From the NCBI RefSeq assembly GCF_023953935.1, contig NZ_JAMLIW010000001.1:372001-436000 (forward strand): a stretch of DNA of 64,000 nucleotides. Direction: 5' to 3'. Made by a program: the position numbers and the translations under genes. This document shows, piece after piece, positions 61,377-64,000 of the stretch. This stretch comes from Thermomonas sp. (GTDB lineage Bacteria > Pseudomonadota > Gammaproteobacteria > Xanthomonadales > Xanthomonadaceae). The notes under the pieces were generated by a model. The model saw only the letters and a list, made by a program, of their open reading frames with translations, did no database searches and was not told the origin of the DNA. How positions within the stretch are numbered: position 1 is the first letter of the stretch; every line of letters starts with the position of its first letter.

Positions 61377-62045
61377 TCAGACCAGATGCCGCATCACCGC
61401 GACGTAATGACACAGGCTGCCGGCCAGCACGAAGCCGTGCCAGATCGCGTGCGCACCGCGCTGCTGCGGGCGCAGGTAGAAGAAGGTGCCGCCGGTGTAG
61501 GCCAGCCCGCCAGCCAGCAGCCAGATCAGGGTTGCAGCGTCCAGCGCATGCCACATCGGCCCGATCGCCGCCACGATCAGCCAGCCCATGCCCAGATAGA
61601 TGAAGGTCGACAGCCGCCGGAACCGGCCAGTGTGGAACAGCTTGAACACCACCCCGGCCAGCGCCAGCGTCCAGATCGTGCCGAACATCCACCAGCCAGT
61701 GGGGCCGCGCAGGCCGACCAGAGTGAACGGCGTGTAGGTGCCGGCGATCAGCACATAGATCGCGCAGTGATCAAAGACCTTCAGCCGCCCCTTGAGTACC
61801 GGATGCGAGATCGCGTGATAGAGGGTCGATGCGGTGTACAGCAGCAAAGTCGCGGTGCCGAACACGATCGCGCCGGCCAGCTGCCAGCCGTCACCGAAGA
61901 TCGCGGTGAGCGTGACCAGCACCGCGCCGGCCGCCAGCGCCGCCGTCGCGCCGACGCCGTGGGTCAGCGCATTGGCAAGTTCCTCTCCCGCGCTCTGGAG
62001 GCGGATCCGCGGGACGGCGGGCAAAGCGGTTGTCGTCGTGTGCAT
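61377..62045 (-). CDS. Hemolysin III / PAQR family membrane protein
   Basis: A 222-residue protein with seven hydrophobic segments and the PAQR/HlyIII marks: EELANALTHGVG near the start, STLYHAISH, FDHCAIYVLIAGTYTPF, and a final HAIWHGFVLAGSLCHYVAV with two metal-binding His. The family includes bacterial YqfA and human adiponectin receptors; hydrolase activity on lipids is suspected. ATG 62045 has no ribosome binding site, but TATGCT ends six bases before it. Confidence 0.9.
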   Translation of the reverse strand: MHTTTTALPAVPRIRLQSAGEELANALTHGVGATAALAAGAVLVTLTAIFGDGWQLAGAIVFGTATLLLYTASTLYHAISHPVLKGRLKVFDHCAIYVLIAGTYTPFTLVGLRGPTGWWMFGTIWTLALAGVVFKLFHTGRFRRLSTFIYLGMGWLIVAAIGPMWHALDAATLIWLLAGGLAYTGGTFFYLRPQQRGAHAIWHGFVLAGSLCHYVAVMRHLV

Positions 62046-62051
62046 CGGTGC

Positions 62052-62057
62052 AGCATA
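62052..62057 (-). promoter_or_regulatory. Candidate -10 box of the HlyIII-family gene (leaderless geometry)
   Basis: TATGCT on the minus strand, six bases, then ATG. It is one of five TANNNT-N6-ATG starts in the window. Confidence 0.4.
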
Positions 62058-62151
62058 CCATCGCGTATGGAATACCGCCTCGCGTTTACACGTACTCGCT
62101 GCTCAAGCAGGGCTCATGCACCCCGCGTCGAGGCATCCAGGACGCGCGCGA

Positions 62152-63549
<1,398 letters not shown>

Positions 63550-63591
63550 TCACCCCCACTGCGCGCCCAACACCACGACTGACTGACCCAT
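63550..63591 (-). pseudogene. Duplicated purA start (13-codon frame)
   Basis: ATG at 63591 reads [13 protein letters not shown] and stops at TGA, the same 13 residues that begin PurA. The match at DNA level covers the first 13 codons and the AACTCC block (ribosome binding site) upstream, with a few base changes. It is a tandem copy of the start of purA broken off at codon 14. It may be inert or act as a leader frame. Confidence 0.75.
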
Positions 63592-63709
63592 GACCGCAAC
63601 TCCTGTTTTCTGGCGGTCATCGGGACCGCTGGAAAGGGTGCGTCTGTTGCCCCATCGTCTTGCGCAAACCGCCATCGGGGCGGCCAGCGACGATGCAGCG
63701 CCAGACACG

Positions 63710-63737
63710 GAAAAAGCCGAGGCGGGCCCCGGCTTTC
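63710..63737 (-). terminator. Terminator after the DUF2065 gene
   Basis: On the minus strand AAAGCCG, a GC-rich middle, CGGCTTT and further T (five T in all). It separates the DUF2065 gene from the purA leader, so purA probably has its own promoter between about 63,600 and 63,700. Confidence 0.65.
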
Positions 63738-63780
63738 GGAAATATTACCTGAAACGGCCAGACCCCGCCCGACCGCACGT

Positions 63781-63969
63781 TCAGGCAGCGCGCAGCAACC
63801 ACAGCGAAACCAATCCCAACGCAAGGATCACCGCACCAAATCGTCGGACCTGCGCATCGGGAAGGCCCAGCAGGTTCTCGACCGCACGCTTCCACGCGCC
63901 CGGAGCGACAAACAGAAACAGGCCCTCCAGCACGGCCACCAGACACAGGGCAGTCCAAAGATCACGCAT
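63781..63969 (-). CDS. DUF2065 small membrane protein (YjeT-like)
   Basis: A 62-residue protein with two membrane helices: LWTALCLVAVLEGLFLFVAPGAW and FGAVILALGLVSLWLLRA, joined by NLLGLPDAQVRR. This matches DUF2065/YjeT, found between hflC and purA in many gammaproteobacteria. Function unknown. ATG 63969 fits the family; a start ten codons earlier would add non-family residues. hflC would be expected beyond the right edge of the window. Confidence 0.88.
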   Translation of the reverse strand: MRDLWTALCLVAVLEGLFLFVAPGAWKRAVENLLGLPDAQVRRFGAVILALGLVSLWLLRAA

Positions 63970-64000
63970 CGTCACGGATCCACGCTTGCATGGGCGCATT

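Overview
The window is GC-rich chromosomal DNA that looks like a gammaproteobacterium of the Xanthomonadaceae/Lysobacteraceae (Lysobacter, Luteimonas or Thermomonas type). The grounds are the order queA-tgt-yajC-secD-secF, divergent trmJ/suhB, the clpS-clpA and mnmA-hflD pairs, an ACE-like M2 peptidase, a thrABC operon with a leader peptide, and gcvP behind a tandem glycine riboswitch. I cannot fix the genus from sequence alone. No rRNA, tRNA, CRISPR array, prophage or transposase was seen.

Layout. 1-6.4 kb: dinB 3' end, a small Cys-rich protein, a phosphopantetheinyl transferase, clpA and clpS, a YbjN-like secreted protein, then mnmA-hflD. 6.6-8.0 kb: a small secreted protein and a VapBC-type toxin-antitoxin pair. 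8.2-20.3 kb: acnA, a lipoprotein, fadD, a rhomboid protease, an alkyltransferase-like protein, a Pit phosphate transporter with its DUF47 partner, a CNNM/CorC protein and a GGDEF-EAL protein coupled to a phosphonate-type binding protein. 21.2-29.1 kb: trmJ, suhB, a tandem-repeat block, then the queA-tgt-yajC-secD-secF cluster. 29.2-36.5 kb: a PDZ protein, an Lrp regulator with a divergent class-III aminotransferase, upp, a metallo-hydrolase, ggt, a lipoprotein and coaD. 36.5-46.5 kb: rsmD, a four-gene chain ftsY / AsmA-like / mutY / yggX in which each start overlaps the previous stop, then a threonine leader and thrA-thrB-thrC, also overlapping.

46.5-52.8 kb is the accessory island: a secreted RHS/YD-repeat polymorphic toxin of about 1,400 residues, a small membrane protein that overlaps its stop codon, and downstream an orphan cassette that repeats the last ~1,050 bp of the RHS core but carries a different toxin tip and a very AT-rich membrane (immunity-type) gene. 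The orphan cassette is bounded by 24-bp direct repeats. The main RHS gene is out of frame at a run of 14 G in its signal peptide; 15 G would restore it, which suggests phase variation. 53-64 kb is core again: M2 peptidase, glycine riboswitch and gcvP, M1 aminopeptidase, a HlyIII protein, purA and a DUF2065 protein. A small duplicate of the purA start lies in front of purA.

Across the window, five genes (clpS, trmJ, upp, a metallo-hydrolase, the HlyIII gene) have no clear ribosome binding site but carry a TANNNT hexamer exactly six bases before ATG, the geometry of leaderless transcripts. Strong hairpins and short dispersed palindromes fill most gaps between genes.
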